Positions 17,993 through 27,537 are shown, counted from the stretch's first letter. The stretch: DNA of 64,000 nucleotides from Marinobacterium lutimaris (GCF_900108065.1 NZ_FNVQ01000001.1:1240001-1304000), one strand, 5' to 3'. Translations and numbers: made by a program. Notes: generated by a model not told the origin, from the letters alone.

Positions 17993-18228
17993 GGGAAGCT
18001 ACGAATAGATCAACAGTCTCTCGGCGTTGCCTGCGGCACCCTGGCGTATAGAGTTTACTGCTCGCTACACCGTTCCGTTAGCACCACATGGCGCGTGTCG
18101 CAGCTTACAGGCTAACCTGCACTTTGTGTTGAACTTTTTTGAAGCAGGATACTACGCCTGCAAAAGTCCGCCCTGATAGCGGGAACGCCTGAAAGCCTTG
18201 GATGCTGTGGACTTATTCGTAGCTTCCC
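17993..18228. mobile_element. IS5-like miniature element (MITE) without transposase
   Basis: A 236-bp stretch bounded by 24-bp inverted repeats with 21 matches: 17993-18016 and 18205-18228. The outer 15 bases (GGGAAGCTACGAATA) are identical. Read inward, the right end GGAAGCTACGAATAAG agrees with the IS5 terminal repeat, as I remember it (GGAAGGTGCGAATAAG), at 14 of 16 positions. The inside has no open frame of note. Flanks read TTGG and TTAA, so no clean 4-bp target duplication is seen. It fills most of the 342-bp non-coding gap between ppiD and tRNA-Asp. A structured RNA with paired ends is the alternative reading. Confidence 0.6.
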
Positions 18229-18265
18229 TTAAATCGATCAGCAAATCTGAAATAAGTTCTTAAAA

Positions 18266-18296
18266 AAAAAGCGCATTCAGGTTGAATGCGCTTTTT
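18266..18296 (-). terminator. terminator after tRNA-Asp
   Basis: Stem AAAAAGCGCATTCA (18266-18279) and TGAATGCGCTTTTT (18283-18296). On the minus strand it ends in nine T residues (18262-18270 on the plus strand are A). It lies 7 bp downstream of tRNA-Asp and should insulate ppiD from hupB transcription. Confidence 0.9.
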
Positions 18297-18302
18297 CGGA
18301 TC

Positions 18303-18379
18303 TGGCGGAACGGACGGGACTCGAACCCGCGACCCCCTGCGTGACAGGCAGGTATTCTAACCAGCTGAACTACCGCTCC
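18303..18379 (-). tRNA. tRNA-Asp (GTC)
   Basis: A 77-nt cloverleaf on the minus strand with an encoded 3' CCA. The acceptor strand GGAGCGG pairs with the 3' strand CCGTTCC (one G-U pair). The D arm is GTTCAGCTGGTTAGAAT, the anticodon loop is CTGTCAC with anticodon GTC, and the T loop is GTTCGAGTC. It lies 33 bp after hupB, with no obvious promoter in the gap, so it may be processed from the hupB transcript. Confidence 0.97.
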
Positions 18380-18412
18380 TGAACCTGATCAGCACTTTGA
18401 ACGGCGCGTTTC

Positions 18413-18685
18413 TTAGTTAACGGCGTCCTTGAGAGCCTTACCAGGCTTGAAAGTCGGCAGAGTGGCAGCAGCGATCTCGATCGGTTTGCCGGTCTGCGGG
18501 TTGCGACCGGTACGTGCAGCGCGCTCCTTCACAGAAAATGTACCGAAACCTACCAGCGCAACTGATTCACCCTTCTGCAGAGCACCAGTCACAGCTTCCA
18601 GCGCTGCATCCAGCGCACGACCGGCAGCCGCTTTAGGAATATCGGCTGAATCGGCAATTGCGTCGATCAGTTCAGACTTATTCAC
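18413..18685 (-). CDS. hupB: DNA-binding protein HU-beta
   Basis: Nucleoid protein of 90 residues that bends DNA as a dimer. It starts [14 protein letters not shown], carries the HU signature [21 protein letters not shown] at about 46-66 (the DNA-contacting beta arm) and ends [13 protein letters not shown] strong promoter lies upstream (18761-18790), and the binding site is AAGGGGAACA. Located directly after lon, as is usual. Confidence 0.97.
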   Translation of the reverse strand: MNKSELIDAIADSADIPKAAAGRALDAALEAVTGALQKGESVALVGFGTFSVKERAARTGRNPQTGKPIEIAAATLPTFKPGKALKDAVN

Positions 18686-18760
18686 ATTGTTCCCCTTTTA
18701 TGCATCGAGTCGTTATTTTGCTCTATGTAAAAAATACTTACCCAGCGTGTAGTCACGCAC

Positions 18761-18790
18761 TTTATACCAACTGGCTGAAACGAGTGTCAA
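18761..18790 (-). promoter_or_regulatory. sigma-70 promoter for hupB
   Basis: On the minus strand, a perfect TTGACA (18785-18790), 18-bp spacer, then TATAAA (18761-18766). The expected leader is about 70 nt. Confidence 0.75.
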
Positions 18791-18823
18791 CTGGCTGGAG
18801 CCCTTTTATTCCGGGGCCTCTGG

Positions 18824-21244
18824 CTAGTGCGTGCTCAATTGACCGGACTCATTCTTGCCGTTCTTCGGCTCGCCTGCAACCACTTTGTCCTCTTCTTCGG
18901 TAAGAGGTTTAGGCTGGTATGCCAGCGCAATATCCAGAACTTCATCAATCCACTGAACCGGCTTAATGTCGAGATCAGCTTTGATATTGTCGGGAATTTC
19001 CTTCAGATCGCGTTGATTCTCGTCAGGGATGATGACGGTTTTTATTCCGCCGCGGTGCGCCGCGAGCAGTTTTTCCTTCAAACCACCGATCGGCAGAACC
19101 TGGCCACGCAGGGTGATTTCACCGGTCATGGCGACATCTGCACGCACCGGAATCTGGGTCAGCGCTGACACCAGAGCGGTGCACATTCCGATACCCGCAC
19201 TCGGACCATCCTTCGGTGTAGCACCCTCGGGCACGTGGATATGCAGGTCGTGCTTCTCATGGAAATCGGAACGGATACCCAGCGTACGGGCGCGACTTCT
19301 GACAACAGTCATCGCCGCCTGGATCGATTCCTTCATGACATCGCCCAGGGATCCCGTATGGATCAGACGGCCCTTGCCGGGCACCACGGCGGATTCGATG
19401 GTGAGGATATCCCCACCCACCTGGGTCCAGGCAAGGCCAGTTACATGACCGATCAGATCCTCTTCCTCGGCCATACCGAACTTGTGCTTGTGCACGCCGC
19501 AGTAATGTTCCAGGTTCTCGGAGCTGACGGTGACGCCACTCTCGCCACCCAGGGTGATCTCCTTGATCACCTTACGGCAAACCTTGGCGATCTCGCGCTC
19601 CAGCCCACGTACACCGGCTTCGCGGGTGTAGTAACGGATCATGTCGATAATCGCGGAGTCATCGATCTCCAGCTCTTTCGCCTTCAGACCGTTCTGCTTG
19701 ATCTGTTTAGGCGTCAGGTATTTCCGCGCGATATTGAGCTTCTCATCCTCGGTGTAACCCGGGATGCGGATGATCTCCATACGATCGAGCAACGGACCCG
19801 GGATATTCATGGAGTTCGAGGTGCAGACAAACAGCACGTCGGACAGGTCGTAATCCACTTCCAGGTAGTGATCGTTAAAGGTGCTGTTCTGTTCCGGATC
19901 CAGAACCTCGAGCAGCGCAGACGCTGGATCACCACGATGATCCATACCCATCTTGTCGATCTCGTCGAGCAGGAACAGCGGGTTTTTGACGCCGATTTTG
20001 GAGATCTTCTGGATCAGTTTGCCAGGCATCGAACCGATGTAGGTACGACGGTGACCACGGATCTCAGCCTCATCGCGCACACCGCCGAGCGCCATACGTA
20101 CATATTTGCGGTTGGTGGCACGAGCGATAGAGCGCCCCAGGGAGGTTTTACCCACACCCGGAGGGCCTACAAGGCAGAGAATCGGGCCGCGCAGTTTCTT
20201 CACGCGCTTCTGTACCGCCAGGTATTCGATGATACGCTGCTTCACCTCTTCGAGACCGTAGTGGTCTTCGTTAAGGATCTTCTCGGCGCGCTTCATATCC
20301 ATGCGGACACGGGTTTTGCTGGTCCAGGGGATCTGCAACATCCAGTCGATGTAGCCGCGCACCACGGTAGCTTCCGCGCTCATCGGCGACATCATCTTGA
20401 GCTTGTTGAACTCGGCCAGCGTCTTATCAAGCGCCTCTTTCGGCATGCCAGCGCTTTCGATCTTGCGCTGCAGCTCGTCAAGGTCGCTACCGCCGGATTC
20501 GTCCATATCGCCGAGTTCTTTCTGAATAGCCTTCATCTGCTCATTCAGGTAGTACTCGCGCTGAGATTTTTCCATCTGTTTTTTGACGCGACCGCGGATC
20601 CGTTTTTCAACCTCAACCAGGTCGATCTCCGCTTCCATCAGCGACATCAGGTGTTCGAGACGCTGACGCGCGCCGAGCATCTCCAGCAGGTTCTGCTTCT
20701 CATCGAGTTTCAGCGCCATGTGGGCGGCGATGGTATCGGCCAGGCGGCTGACGTCTTCGATGTTCTGCAGTGAAGCCAGAACTTCGGACGGAATCTTTTT
20801 GTTGACCTGGATATAGCGCTCGAACTGATCCAGCGCGGTGCGCTTGTAGACATCAGTTTCAGAGGCGCTGATATTGTCGACCTCGAGAACTTCTACGCTC
20901 GCAGCGTAGTGATCTTCCTCGTCGGTCAGTTCAAGGATGCGCGCACGCTCCTCCCCTTCCACCAGCACCTTAACCGTGCCGTCCGGAAGCTTGAGCATCT
21001 GCAGCACGGTGGCAACGGTGCCGGTGCTGAACAGGTCATCAAAGCTGGGCTCATCTTCGGATGCGCTCCGCTGGGCGACCAGCAGAATCTGCTTGTCGCG
21101 CTCCATGGCAAGTTCGAGCGCCTGGATCGACTTTTCCCTGCCGACGAAGAGCGGAATAACCATGTTCGGGTATACCACCACGTCGCGCAACGGCAGTACG
21201 GGAAGCTCTACAGTCACCGCTTCGTTTGATTCATGTTGATCCAT
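18824..21244 (-). CDS. lon: ATP-dependent protease Lon
   Basis: AAA+ serine protease of 806 residues (LonA type) that degrades misfolded and regulatory proteins. Order: N-terminal LON substrate domain ([23 protein letters not shown] at about 15-37), a coiled linker, then the AAA+ module with Walker [10 protein letters not shown] and Walker [11 protein letters not shown]. The protease domain has the catalytic Ser in [11 protein letters not shown] (near residue 680) and the Lys in [16 protein letters not shown]. The charged tail ends in [11 protein letters not shown]. It is followed by hupB as in most gammaproteobacteria. Upstream is nfuA, not clpX. Confidence 0.97.
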   Translation of the reverse strand: MDQHESNEAVTVELPVLPLRDVVVYPNMVIPLFVGREKSIQALELAMERDKQILLVAQRSASEDEPSFDDLFSTGTVATVLQMLKLPDGTVKVLVEGEERARILELTDEEDHYAASVEVLEVDNISASETDVYKRTALDQFERYIQVNKKIPSEVLASLQNIEDVSRLADTIAAHMALKLDEKQNLLEMLGARQRLEHLMSLMEAEIDLVEVEKRIRGRVKKQMEKSQREYYLNEQMKAIQKELGDMDESGGSDLDELQRKIESAGMPKEALDKTLAEFNKLKMMSPMSAEATVVRGYIDWMLQIPWTSKTRVRMDMKRAEKILNEDHYGLEEVKQRIIEYLAVQKRVKKLRGPILCLVGPPGVGKTSLGRSIARATNRKYVRMALGGVRDEAEIRGHRRTYIGSMPGKLIQKISKIGVKNPLFLLDEIDKMGMDHRGDPASALLEVLDPEQNSTFNDHYLEVDYDLSDVLFVCTSNSMNIPGPLLDRMEIIRIPGYTEDEKLNIARKYLTPKQIKQNGLKAKELEIDDSAIIDMIRYYTREAGVRGLEREIAKVCRKVIKEITLGGESGVTVSSENLEHYCGVHKHKFGMAEEEDLIGHVTGLAWTQVGGDILTIESAVVPGKGRLIHTGSLGDVMKESIQAAMTVVRSRARTLGIRSDFHEKHDLHIHVPEGATPKDGPSAGIGMCTALVSALTQIPVRADVAMTGEITLRGQVLPIGGLKEKLLAAHRGGIKTVIIPDENQRDLKEIPDNIKADLDIKPVQWIDEVLDIALAYQPKPLTEEEDKVVAGEPKNGKNESGQLSTH

Positions 21245-21308
21245 GATGAGTGCCTCTTAGCAGCGCATCGGGTTCTGCTCCGATGCTGGGTACGACTGGA
21301 TTTAATGC

Positions 21309-21337
21309 ATCTATGGGGGCCATCAACGGTATTACAA
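21309..21337 (-). promoter_or_regulatory. possible heat-shock (sigma-32) promoter for lon
   Basis: On the minus strand CCCCCATAGAT (21309-21319) resembles the sigma-32 -10 element. TTGTAA (21332-21337) stands 13 bp upstream of CCCCAT as a weak -35 (consensus CTTGAA). The predicted start is about 60 nt before lon. lon is a heat-shock gene in Escherichia, which makes the site plausible but not proven. Confidence 0.4.
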
Positions 21338-21492
21338 CCGGTTAGAGCCAAATTGCTGTTTTCAGCGGGCGGGAGTGGAGTTTGTAAAAGTTATATCAGC
21401 TATCGAGGATGCCCACAAACAGGGGCGGACAGAATGTCGCAAAGGGGCAAGAAGACACGCCGGGAGCCAGAGCTTCCCGGCGCGGCAACGCA

Positions 21493-22086
21493 TTACTTGT
21501 AGTAAGCGTTGGTGGTCTCGGTATGGTCGGTGACGTCGCGAACACCAGCAAGGCCAGGCACACGCTCCATCAGCGTTTTCTCGACACCATCTTTCAATGT
21601 CAGATCGACAGCGCTGCAACCCTGGCAGCCGCCGCCAAACTTGAGTATTGCGACCTGTCCCTGCTCTGCATCCACCAGCTCAACCAGCTTGACCTCACCG
21701 CCGTGTGCGGCCAGTCCCGGATTGATATCGGAATAGAGTACGTAATTGATCTGCTCATCGAGCGGGCTGTCCGATGATACCTTGGGCACTTTGGCGTTAG
21801 GCGCCTTGATGGTCAGCTGACCACCCATACGATCTTCGGCGAAGTCGATGGTAGCTTCTTCAAGGTAACGGATGCTGTTTTTCTCGATGTAGAAGCGCAG
21901 CAGCTCGAGATCATAGATTTCGTCTTCCGGGTTTACTTCATCCGGGCGACAGTAGGCCAGGCAGGTTTCCGCATAAGGCGTACCCGGCTGGGTAACGAAA
22001 AGGCGAACAGCGATGCCCTCCACGTTCTGCTTCGCCAGCAGCTCCGCGAGATAGGATTCAGCGCTTTTGGAAACATTAATATCCAT
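21493..22086 (-). CDS. nfuA: Fe-S biogenesis protein NfuA
   Basis: Fe-S cluster carrier of 197 residues (Escherichia 191) that delivers 4Fe-4S clusters, especially under oxidative or iron stress. The N-terminal half is a degenerate A-type domain (about 1-100) and the C-terminal half is the Nfu domain with the cluster ligands Cys154 and Cys157 in [17 protein letters not shown]. The start at 22086 ([13 protein letters not shown]) matches the family; the frame is open further upstream but that part is not conserved. It is divergent from the CPA2 antiporter gene and sits upstream of lon on the same strand, with a 248-bp gap. Confidence 0.94.
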   Translation of the reverse strand: MDINVSKSAESYLAELLAKQNVEGIAVRLFVTQPGTPYAETCLAYCRPDEVNPEDEIYDLELLRFYIEKNSIRYLEEATIDFAEDRMGGQLTIKAPNAKVPKVSSDSPLDEQINYVLYSDINPGLAAHGGEVKLVELVDAEQGQVAILKFGGGCQGCSAVDLTLKDGVEKTLMERVPGLAGVRDVTDHTETTNAYYK

Positions 22087-22229
22087 CTTTAATAAAACCC
22101 TTAGGAACGGACGTTTACTTGCCTTCAGGATACAGTTTTTTAAATCCTGAGTAAATTGATTGGTTATTAACTGCTGCAGTGCAAACAACCTGTCTGATAG
22201 ACTTATCTCCCCGCAGTAGGAGACGCGCT

Positions 22230-23396
22230 ATGATGGAACACTCGGTTGTCTTTTCTTTTTTTCTAATCTTCAGTGGCGCGGCGGTTCTCGCCTCCATTGC
22301 GCTGTATACCCGACAACCGTTGCTGGTCGCTTACGTGGTGCTGGGCGCCGCTCTCGGCCCTTGGGGGCTTCAGGCGGTCTCCGACACCAACCTGCTCTCG
22401 GATATCTCCCACGTAGGGATCATCTTTCTGCTATTCCTGCTTGGCCTGGATATGCAGCCATCCCACCTGATTCATATGCTGCGCAAGGCAACACTGGTTG
22501 CCGTAATCAGCTCGCTGGCGTTTATGGCCATGGGATACGCAGTGGGCGTACTCTTTGGTTTCAGCCAGACGGAAGCGCTGGTGATTGGCGCCGCGGTGAT
22601 GTTCTCCAGCACCATTATAGGTATCAAGCTGCTGCCCACCACCGTACTGCACCACCGCCACACCGGTGAGTTGGTGGTTGGTCTGCTGCTGTTGCAGGAC
22701 GTGGTGGCGATTCTGGTTCTGCTGCTACTCAACAGTGGCTCAGGCGAGAGCCCTGCATTGAATTTCGCACGCTCCATGCTGGCACTGCCGCTGCTGGCAG
22801 GTTTTGCCTGGGGTTTCGTGCGCTGGGTTTTGCTGCCGCTGCTGCAGCGCTTCGACCGCTTCCACGAATATATCTTTCTGGTCGCCATCGGATGGTGTCT
22901 AGGGATGGCCGAAGGTGCGGTCTACCTCGGCCTTTCCGCTGAAATGGGCGCCTTTATCGCAGGCGTGTCACTGGCAACCAGCCCGATCTCACAATACATC
23001 GCTACCAGCCTGAAGCCGCTGCGCGACTTCTTTCTTATCCTGTTTTTCTTCTCGGTGGGCGCCAGCTTCAACCTTACCGTGATCGACGATATTCTATTGC
23101 CGGCCCTGGCGCTGACTGCGGCCGTGCTCGCGCTCAAGCCGCTGGTCTTCCGCCTGCTGCTGAAGACGATCAGCGAGCCGTCTGAAACCAGCTGGGAGAT
23201 CGGTTTCCGTCTTGGCCAGATCAGCGAATTTTCTCTACTGATCGCTTACCTGGCGTTCGCCGGCGGCATGATCGGCACCGAGGCTTCCCATGTCATCCAG
23301 GCAACGGCGATCCTCAGCTTCTTGCTCTCCACCTACGTGGTGATCTTCCGCTACCCTTCGCCGATTGCCGTGTTCGATAGACTGCGCCGCGATTAA
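22230..23396 (+). CDS. CPA2-family cation:proton antiporter (Kef-type, membrane domain only)
   Basis: Inner-membrane antiporter of 388 residues with about 12 hydrophobic segments. Family features are GIIFLLFLLGLDMQPSHL (about 58-75), FSSTIIGIKLLPTT and the core segment LLLLQDVVAILVLLLL, which carries the conserved Gln-Asp pair of Kef-type transporters. GLSAEMGAFIAGVSLA follows. It ends shortly after the last helix and lacks the cytosolic TrkA-N/RCK domain of KefB/KefC, so nucleotide or glutathione gating is not expected. The transported ion (K+ or Na+) cannot be told. The ATG at 22230 follows TAGGAG; it is convergent with ybiB. Confidence 0.88.
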   Translation: MMEHSVVFSFFLIFSGAAVLASIALYTRQPLLVAYVVLGAALGPWGLQAVSDTNLLSDISHVGIIFLLFLLGLDMQPSHLIHMLRKATLVAVISSLAFMAMGYAVGVLFGFSQTEALVIGAAVMFSSTIIGIKLLPTTVLHHRHTGELVVGLLLLQDVVAILVLLLLNSGSGESPALNFARSMLALPLLAGFAWGFVRWVLLPLLQRFDRFHEYIFLVAIGWCLGMAEGAVYLGLSAEMGAFIAGVSLATSPISQYIATSLKPLRDFFLILFFFSVGASFNLTVIDDILLPALALTAAVLALKPLVFRLLLKTISEPSETSWEIGFRLGQISEFSLLIAYLAFAGGMIGTEASHVIQATAILSFLLSTYVVIFRYPSPIAVFDRLRRD

Positions 23397-23415
23397 CGCC
23401 ACAGCCGGCCACAGG

Positions 23416-24408
23416 TCAGAAGCGGGTCCTGTCCCGCTCTGACCAGATCACCCGGGCCTGCTCGATCAACTGTGCAGGATTCTCCAGTTCGGCCGGGTTA
23501 AGCAGTCTCAACACCATGGCCAGGGTCGAAACCACCGCGCCCTCGCCGTAGCTGTGCTCAATCTCTCCGCGCCACAGCCTGAGCAAGTCCTTCGGATCCA
23601 GGCTCTCATCCTTCACCAGCCGCTGCGGGTAGATCCTTGGCCAGGTGCCCGTAGACAGTTCGCCATTGACGATCCAGTGCAGATCGCAGTCCGTGTCCGG
23701 TTTAATCTCCGCCTCTCCGCCGTCACCGCGTACGGTCACCGCCTGATGGGTGCCTAGTAGCTGGGCGGTTCGCTGATGCATCGGCGCATAGGGTGGATGA
23801 AAAACGCCATCCACGGTGACATCCGCCTCCAGCGGGTTGAGCATTCTGCACAGGGTATGAACGGGTGAGCGCAGCCCGAGGATGTTCCGCAGCTGGATAA
23901 TCTCTCCGAGAGGCGGGCAGAGCTGATCGATCGACATAAACGCAAAACCGCGGCTTTCAAGCTCCTCACCCGCCTGCTGCCAGCTCTCACAGGAGGGCAG
24001 GCCAAACTGCGCCAGCATATCCTCGGTGTAGATTCGCCCCGCCGTATGGCCACGAGCGCCATGCATAAATACGGGAATGCCCTGTTCTGCCAGCAGCAGC
24101 GCCGAGAGTAAAAACCAAGGGAGATGGCGTTTTTTACCGGCATAGGATGCCCAGTCAACACGGGCTTGAATGCCAGCCAACGGCTGGTAACGTTCGCGTA
24201 CCGCATCGGCAAAGCCGGCCAGCTCTTCGGGTGCTTCCTCTTTCACCCTCAGCAGCATCAAAAAAGCCCCCAACTGCTCAGGTCGCACCTCGCCATCCAG
24301 GATCATCCCCATGGCAGCCCGCGCCTCGGTACGATCCAGCGACCGGCTTCCCTTCTTTCCTTTACCGAGAATACGCACATACTGTGCGAACGGATGTTCC
24401 TGAGCCAT
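23416..24408 (-). CDS. ybiB: YbiB (TrpD2) family protein
   Basis: A 330-residue protein with the anthranilate phosphoribosyltransferase fold. It has an N-terminal helical bundle (SLDRTEARAAMGMILDGEVRPEQLGAFLMLLRVKEE, shown here only by its role as the family's first domain) and then the glycosyltransferase-like domain. The phosphoribosyl-pyrophosphate motifs of true TrpD are altered (HGARGH in place of the usual glycine-rich loop). YbiB proteins of this type bind nucleic acids without sequence specificity and are not biosynthetic. In Escherichia ybiB is an SOS gene; no LexA-type CTGT-N8-ACAG box is seen in its upstream region. Confidence 0.88.
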   Translation of the reverse strand: MAQEHPFAQYVRILGKGKKGSRSLDRTEARAAMGMILDGEVRPEQLGAFLMLLRVKEEAPEELAGFADAVRERYQPLAGIQARVDWASYAGKKRHLPWFLLSALLLAEQGIPVFMHGARGHTAGRIYTEDMLAQFGLPSCESWQQAGEELESRGFAFMSIDQLCPPLGEIIQLRNILGLRSPVHTLCRMLNPLEADVTVDGVFHPPYAPMHQRTAQLLGTHQAVTVRGDGGEAEIKPDTDCDLHWIVNGELSTGTWPRIYPQRLVKDESLDPKDLLRLWRGEIEHSYGEGAVVSTLAMVLRLLNPAELENPAQLIEQARVIWSERDRTRF

Positions 24409-24556
24409 AAAACCACTCCCAATCTGCCGGACTTATGCGGCAATGTGTAAATTGATTGCAGCCATTCTACACCAGCCGCCATAAACGGATCAGCCTGCGG
24501 TTCCGGCACAGCGGGCAAGTTGATAGAATTGCGCCCCTCTAAAACGGGTAGTTCTC

Positions 24557-25915
24557 ATGAGTCGTAACCGCATCCGGTTTGGCGCGCCGTCTAAGCGCCA
24601 GAGCCGTCAGTCCATTCCTGATGATTTTGAAGCAGAGATCGAGAGTCTCAGTCTTGAGGGACGCGGCATCGCCCGCATCAGCGGCAAAACCTGCTTTGTC
24701 GCCGGGGCCCTGCCGGGCGAACGGGTCAAGGCAAGCATCACCGCGCGCCACAAGCGCTACGATGAAGCCTTGGTCGAGCAGGTACTGGTTGCCAGCGACG
24801 AAAGACGGACACCGCCCTGCCAGTACTATGATCGTTGCGGCGGCTGCCAGTTGCAGCACCTGGATCCGGAGCGCCAGCTGGCATACAAGCAGAGTCAGCT
24901 ACTGGATCAGCTTAAGCGCTTCGCGGGCATCGAACCTCTTGCGGTCGAAACAGCGCTGACTTCTGCAGAACTCGGCTATCGCCGTACCGCCCGTATCGGG
25001 ATCAATCAGCGTGCCGACGGCGAGGTATTGATCGGCTTCCGGCGCCAGGCCAGCAACAAGCTGCTGGATATTGAGCAGTGCCCAGTTCTCGACGCTCGCA
25101 TTAACGCGCTACTTGTAACTCTGCGCGATGCTTTGAGCGGACTGGGCGATATCAAGCACCTGACCCACCTCGACATCGCCTGCGGTGAAACCTCTTCAGC
25201 GCTGACAGTGCGCGTTACCCGCAAGCTCAGCCAGCCCCAGAGCGACGCCATCGCCAGGGCCTGTGAGGCGCATGAGTTCCAGTTTTATGTCGAGGCTAAC
25301 AACGGCCAGATCAGCGCCGCCGGTGATACAGCTGCAGCGTTGAGTTATCGCCTTCCCGAACAGAACCTGGACCTCGGCTTCGCTCCCGGCGACTTTCTGC
25401 AGGTCAACGCAGAGATCAATCGCCAGATGGTCGAGCGCGCGCTCGACTGGTTGTCACCTAAACAGGATGACCGAGTGCTGGATCTGTTCTGCGGCCTGGG
25501 CAACTTTACCCTGCCCCTGGCAAGACACGCAGGCCGGGTGGTTGGCGTCGAAGGCTCAGCAGCGATGGTGGAGCGCGCACGGGAAAACGCACAACGCAAC
25601 GAGCTTGAGAATGCCGAGTTCTACAAAGGCGATCTGAGCAGCGATATCCGCGAAAGTTACTGGTATCGCGAAAGTCGTCAGAACGGTTTCGATGTGGTGC
25701 TGCTCGATCCGCCCCGCGCCGGCGCCGAGGCCTGCGTCCGTGAACTGGCGGATTATGGCGCCCGTGCGGTGCTCTACATCTCCTGCAATCCGGCAGCACT
25801 GGTGCGTGATGCCGAGCTGCTGAAAGACGCCGGCTACCGCATGACCCGTTTTTCTGTAATGGATATGTTCCCGAACACCGCGCATGTGGAATCGATGGCA
25901 CTGTTCGAATGCTGA
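24557..25915 (+). CDS. rlmD: 23S rRNA (uracil-1939-C5)-methyltransferase RlmD
   Basis: SAM-dependent RNA methyltransferase of 452 residues. An N-terminal TRAM domain (about 22-80) is followed by the 4Fe-4S ligands Cys88, Cys94, Cys97 and Cys175 (PPCQYYDRCGGCQ and IEQCPVLD). The catalytic domain has the SAM-binding VLDLFCGLGNFTLPLA at about 304-319, DPPRAGA, and the nucleophilic Cys in LYISCNPAAL. The combination is diagnostic for RlmD (formerly RumA) rather than RlmC or TrmA. The gene overlaps the start of rluA by 7 bp, so the two rRNA-modification genes form one unit. Confidence 0.93.
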   Translation: MSRNRIRFGAPSKRQSRQSIPDDFEAEIESLSLEGRGIARISGKTCFVAGALPGERVKASITARHKRYDEALVEQVLVASDERRTPPCQYYDRCGGCQLQHLDPERQLAYKQSQLLDQLKRFAGIEPLAVETALTSAELGYRRTARIGINQRADGEVLIGFRRQASNKLLDIEQCPVLDARINALLVTLRDALSGLGDIKHLTHLDIACGETSSALTVRVTRKLSQPQSDAIARACEAHEFQFYVEANNGQISAAGDTAAALSYRLPEQNLDLGFAPGDFLQVNAEINRQMVERALDWLSPKQDDRVLDLFCGLGNFTLPLARHAGRVVGVEGSAAMVERARENAQRNELENAEFYKGDLSSDIRESYWYRESRQNGFDVVLLDPPRAGAEACVRELADYGARAVLYISCNPAALVRDAELLKDAGYRMTRFSVMDMFPNTAHVESMALFEC

Positions 25916-26535
25916 AACCACGCACACTCTTTGCCGATGACGAGATCGTCGTTATCGAAAAGCCCGCTAACCTGCTCTCGGTTCCCGGCAAAGGCCCCGA
26001 GGGGCAGGATTGCCTGTGGCGACGGGTACAGGAGGATTTTCCCACCGCCCGTATCGTCCACCGGCTGGATTACGCCACCTCCGGCGTGATGGTGCTGGCA
26101 CTGAATGCCACCAGCCACCGCGCCCTGAGCATCCAGTTCCAGGACCGTAAGACGGAGAAGCGTTACCAGGCAATTGTCAGCGGCACTCCCGCAACGGAGT
26201 CTGGATCGGTAGATCTGCCGCTGCGCTGTGACTGGGAGCGCCGCCCACTGCAGATCGTCGACCATGAACAGGGCAAGGCAGCACTGACCCATTGGCGCGC
26301 CACCGGCAATAGCGAGCTTGGCACCCGAATAGAACTTCACCCGATCACCGGGCGCTCACACCAGTTGCGGGTTCACATGATGGCGATGGGACATCCGATT
26401 GTCGGCGATCAATTCTACGCGCCCGAAGCGGTGCGCGATGCCAGCCCACGACTGCTGTTACACGCCGAAATGCTGACCTTCGATCACCCGCTCAGTGGCG
26501 AGCGCCTCTGTATCGAAGCGCCCTGCCCGTTCTGA
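25909..26535 (+). CDS. rluA: RluA-type rRNA/tRNA pseudouridine synthase
   Basis: Pseudouridine synthase of 208 residues (Escherichia RluA has 219). The catalytic motif HRLDYATSG lies at 51-59 with Asp54. The downstream motifs GRSHQLRVHM (about 143-152) and PRLLLHAEMLTFDHP are also typical. There is no S4 domain, which fits RluA rather than RluC or RluD. RluA modifies 23S rRNA U746 and U32 of several tRNAs. The gene starts inside the end of rlmD. A different RluA-group specificity, such as TruC-like, is possible. Confidence 0.85.
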   Translation: MLKPRTLFADDEIVVIEKPANLLSVPGKGPEGQDCLWRRVQEDFPTARIVHRLDYATSGVMVLALNATSHRALSIQFQDRKTEKRYQAIVSGTPATESGSVDLPLRCDWERRPLQIVDHEQGKAALTHWRATGNSELGTRIELHPITGRSHQLRVHMMAMGHPIVGDQFYAPEAVRDASPRLLLHAEMLTFDHPLSGERLCIEAPCPF

Positions 26536-26559
26536 ATCCTAGGAGTCGGGATTAGTCGT

Positions 26560-27516
26560 TCAAAATCCGTTTACACAACGCACCGGTTTACCGGCCTTGA
26601 ACGCCTCAACGTTTTCAATCGCCTGGCGGATGATCGTTTCCCTCGCCTGCACACTGCCCCAGGCGCTGTGCGGGGTGACGATTAGATTGGGAATATCCCC
26701 GGCAAGCAGCACATTGCCGTTGCGCGGCGGCTCCTCAGTAAGCACATCGGTGGCAGCTCCGGCAATGACTCCCTGACGCAAGGCATCCGCCAGCGCAGAC
26801 TCATTAACCACGCCACCACGGGCGGCATTGATCAGGAAAGCGCCCGGTTTCATCGCGGCAAGCTCCTTCTCACCCACCAGATCCCGGGTGGCGTCGGTCA
26901 GCGGACAATGCAGGCTAAGCACATCCGCCTCTTTAACGACGGTTTCAAAACTCACCCGGCCTTCGGAAATCTCTTCAGCTCCAGGCCTTGCCGCAACCAG
27001 CACCTTCATGCCGAAGCACTCAGCCAGCCGCGCCACTTCATGACCCAGGGCACCATAGCCAACGATACCAAGCGTACGGCCACGCATCTCGATAATCGGA
27101 AAATCCAGCAGACAGAACTGCTTGGCTTCGTTCCATTTACCGCCCTTCACCGCGCAATCGTAGTCCAGCAGCCGGGTATGCAACGCCAGCATCAGGGTAA
27201 GGGTGTGCTGCGCAACGGCGTTGATACCGTAACTCTGGGCATTGCAAACCGGAATATTGCGTTCACTAGCCGCGGTGATATCGACGTTATTGAAGCCGGT
27301 TGCCACCACGCAGATCAGCTTGATCGATGTGGCCGCCCTGATCTTGTCGGCATCGAGAACCACCTTGTTCAGGATAACCACGTCGAACCCTTCGATACGC
27401 TCAGCCACCTGTTCCGGCGCCGTTGTCGGATAAACCACCAGCTCATCAAAGCAGGCCTTCAGTTCAGAAAGGTCCAGATCGTCCAGAGTCACAAGATCAA
27501 GAAATACAGCTCGCAT
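26560..27516 (-). CDS. D-2-hydroxyacid dehydrogenase, glycerate dehydrogenase/hydroxypyruvate reductase type
   Basis: NAD(P)-dependent dehydrogenase of 318 residues. The Rossmann motif GIVGYGALGHEVA is at about 149-161. The catalytic residues are in place: Arg in NAARGGVVNE, Glu in LTEEPP and His in VTPHSAWGS. The substrate loop is VVATGFNNVD. The closest familiar group is HprA (glycerate dehydrogenase), whose members share the SYGINAVAQHT segment region. The substrate (hydroxypyruvate, glyoxylate or another 2-oxo acid) cannot be fixed from the sequence. It lies behind the gdhB terminator as a single gene. Confidence 0.85.
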   Translation of the reverse strand: MRAVFLDLVTLDDLDLSELKACFDELVVYPTTAPEQVAERIEGFDVVILNKVVLDADKIRAATSIKLICVVATGFNNVDITAASERNIPVCNAQSYGINAVAQHTLTLMLALHTRLLDYDCAVKGGKWNEAKQFCLLDFPIIEMRGRTLGIVGYGALGHEVARLAECFGMKVLVAARPGAEEISEGRVSFETVVKEADVLSLHCPLTDATRDLVGEKELAAMKPGAFLINAARGGVVNESALADALRQGVIAGAATDVLTEEPPRNGNVLLAGDIPNLIVTPHSAWGSVQARETIIRQAIENVEAFKAGKPVRCVNGF

Positions 27517-27537
27517 ACAACAACACTCCAGTAAAAC

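Noticed and set aside
17993-18228. Reading this region as 6S RNA or tmRNA because its ends pair
   Set aside because: It lacks the 6S open bubble with its conserved strands and any tRNA-like domain or tag frame of tmRNA. The IS5-like terminal sequence explains the ends better.
19235-20773. 512-codon open frame antisense to lon
   Set aside because: It lies wholly inside lon on the opposite strand. Long antisense frames come from codon bias in this GC-rich genome, and its protein has no recognisable motif.
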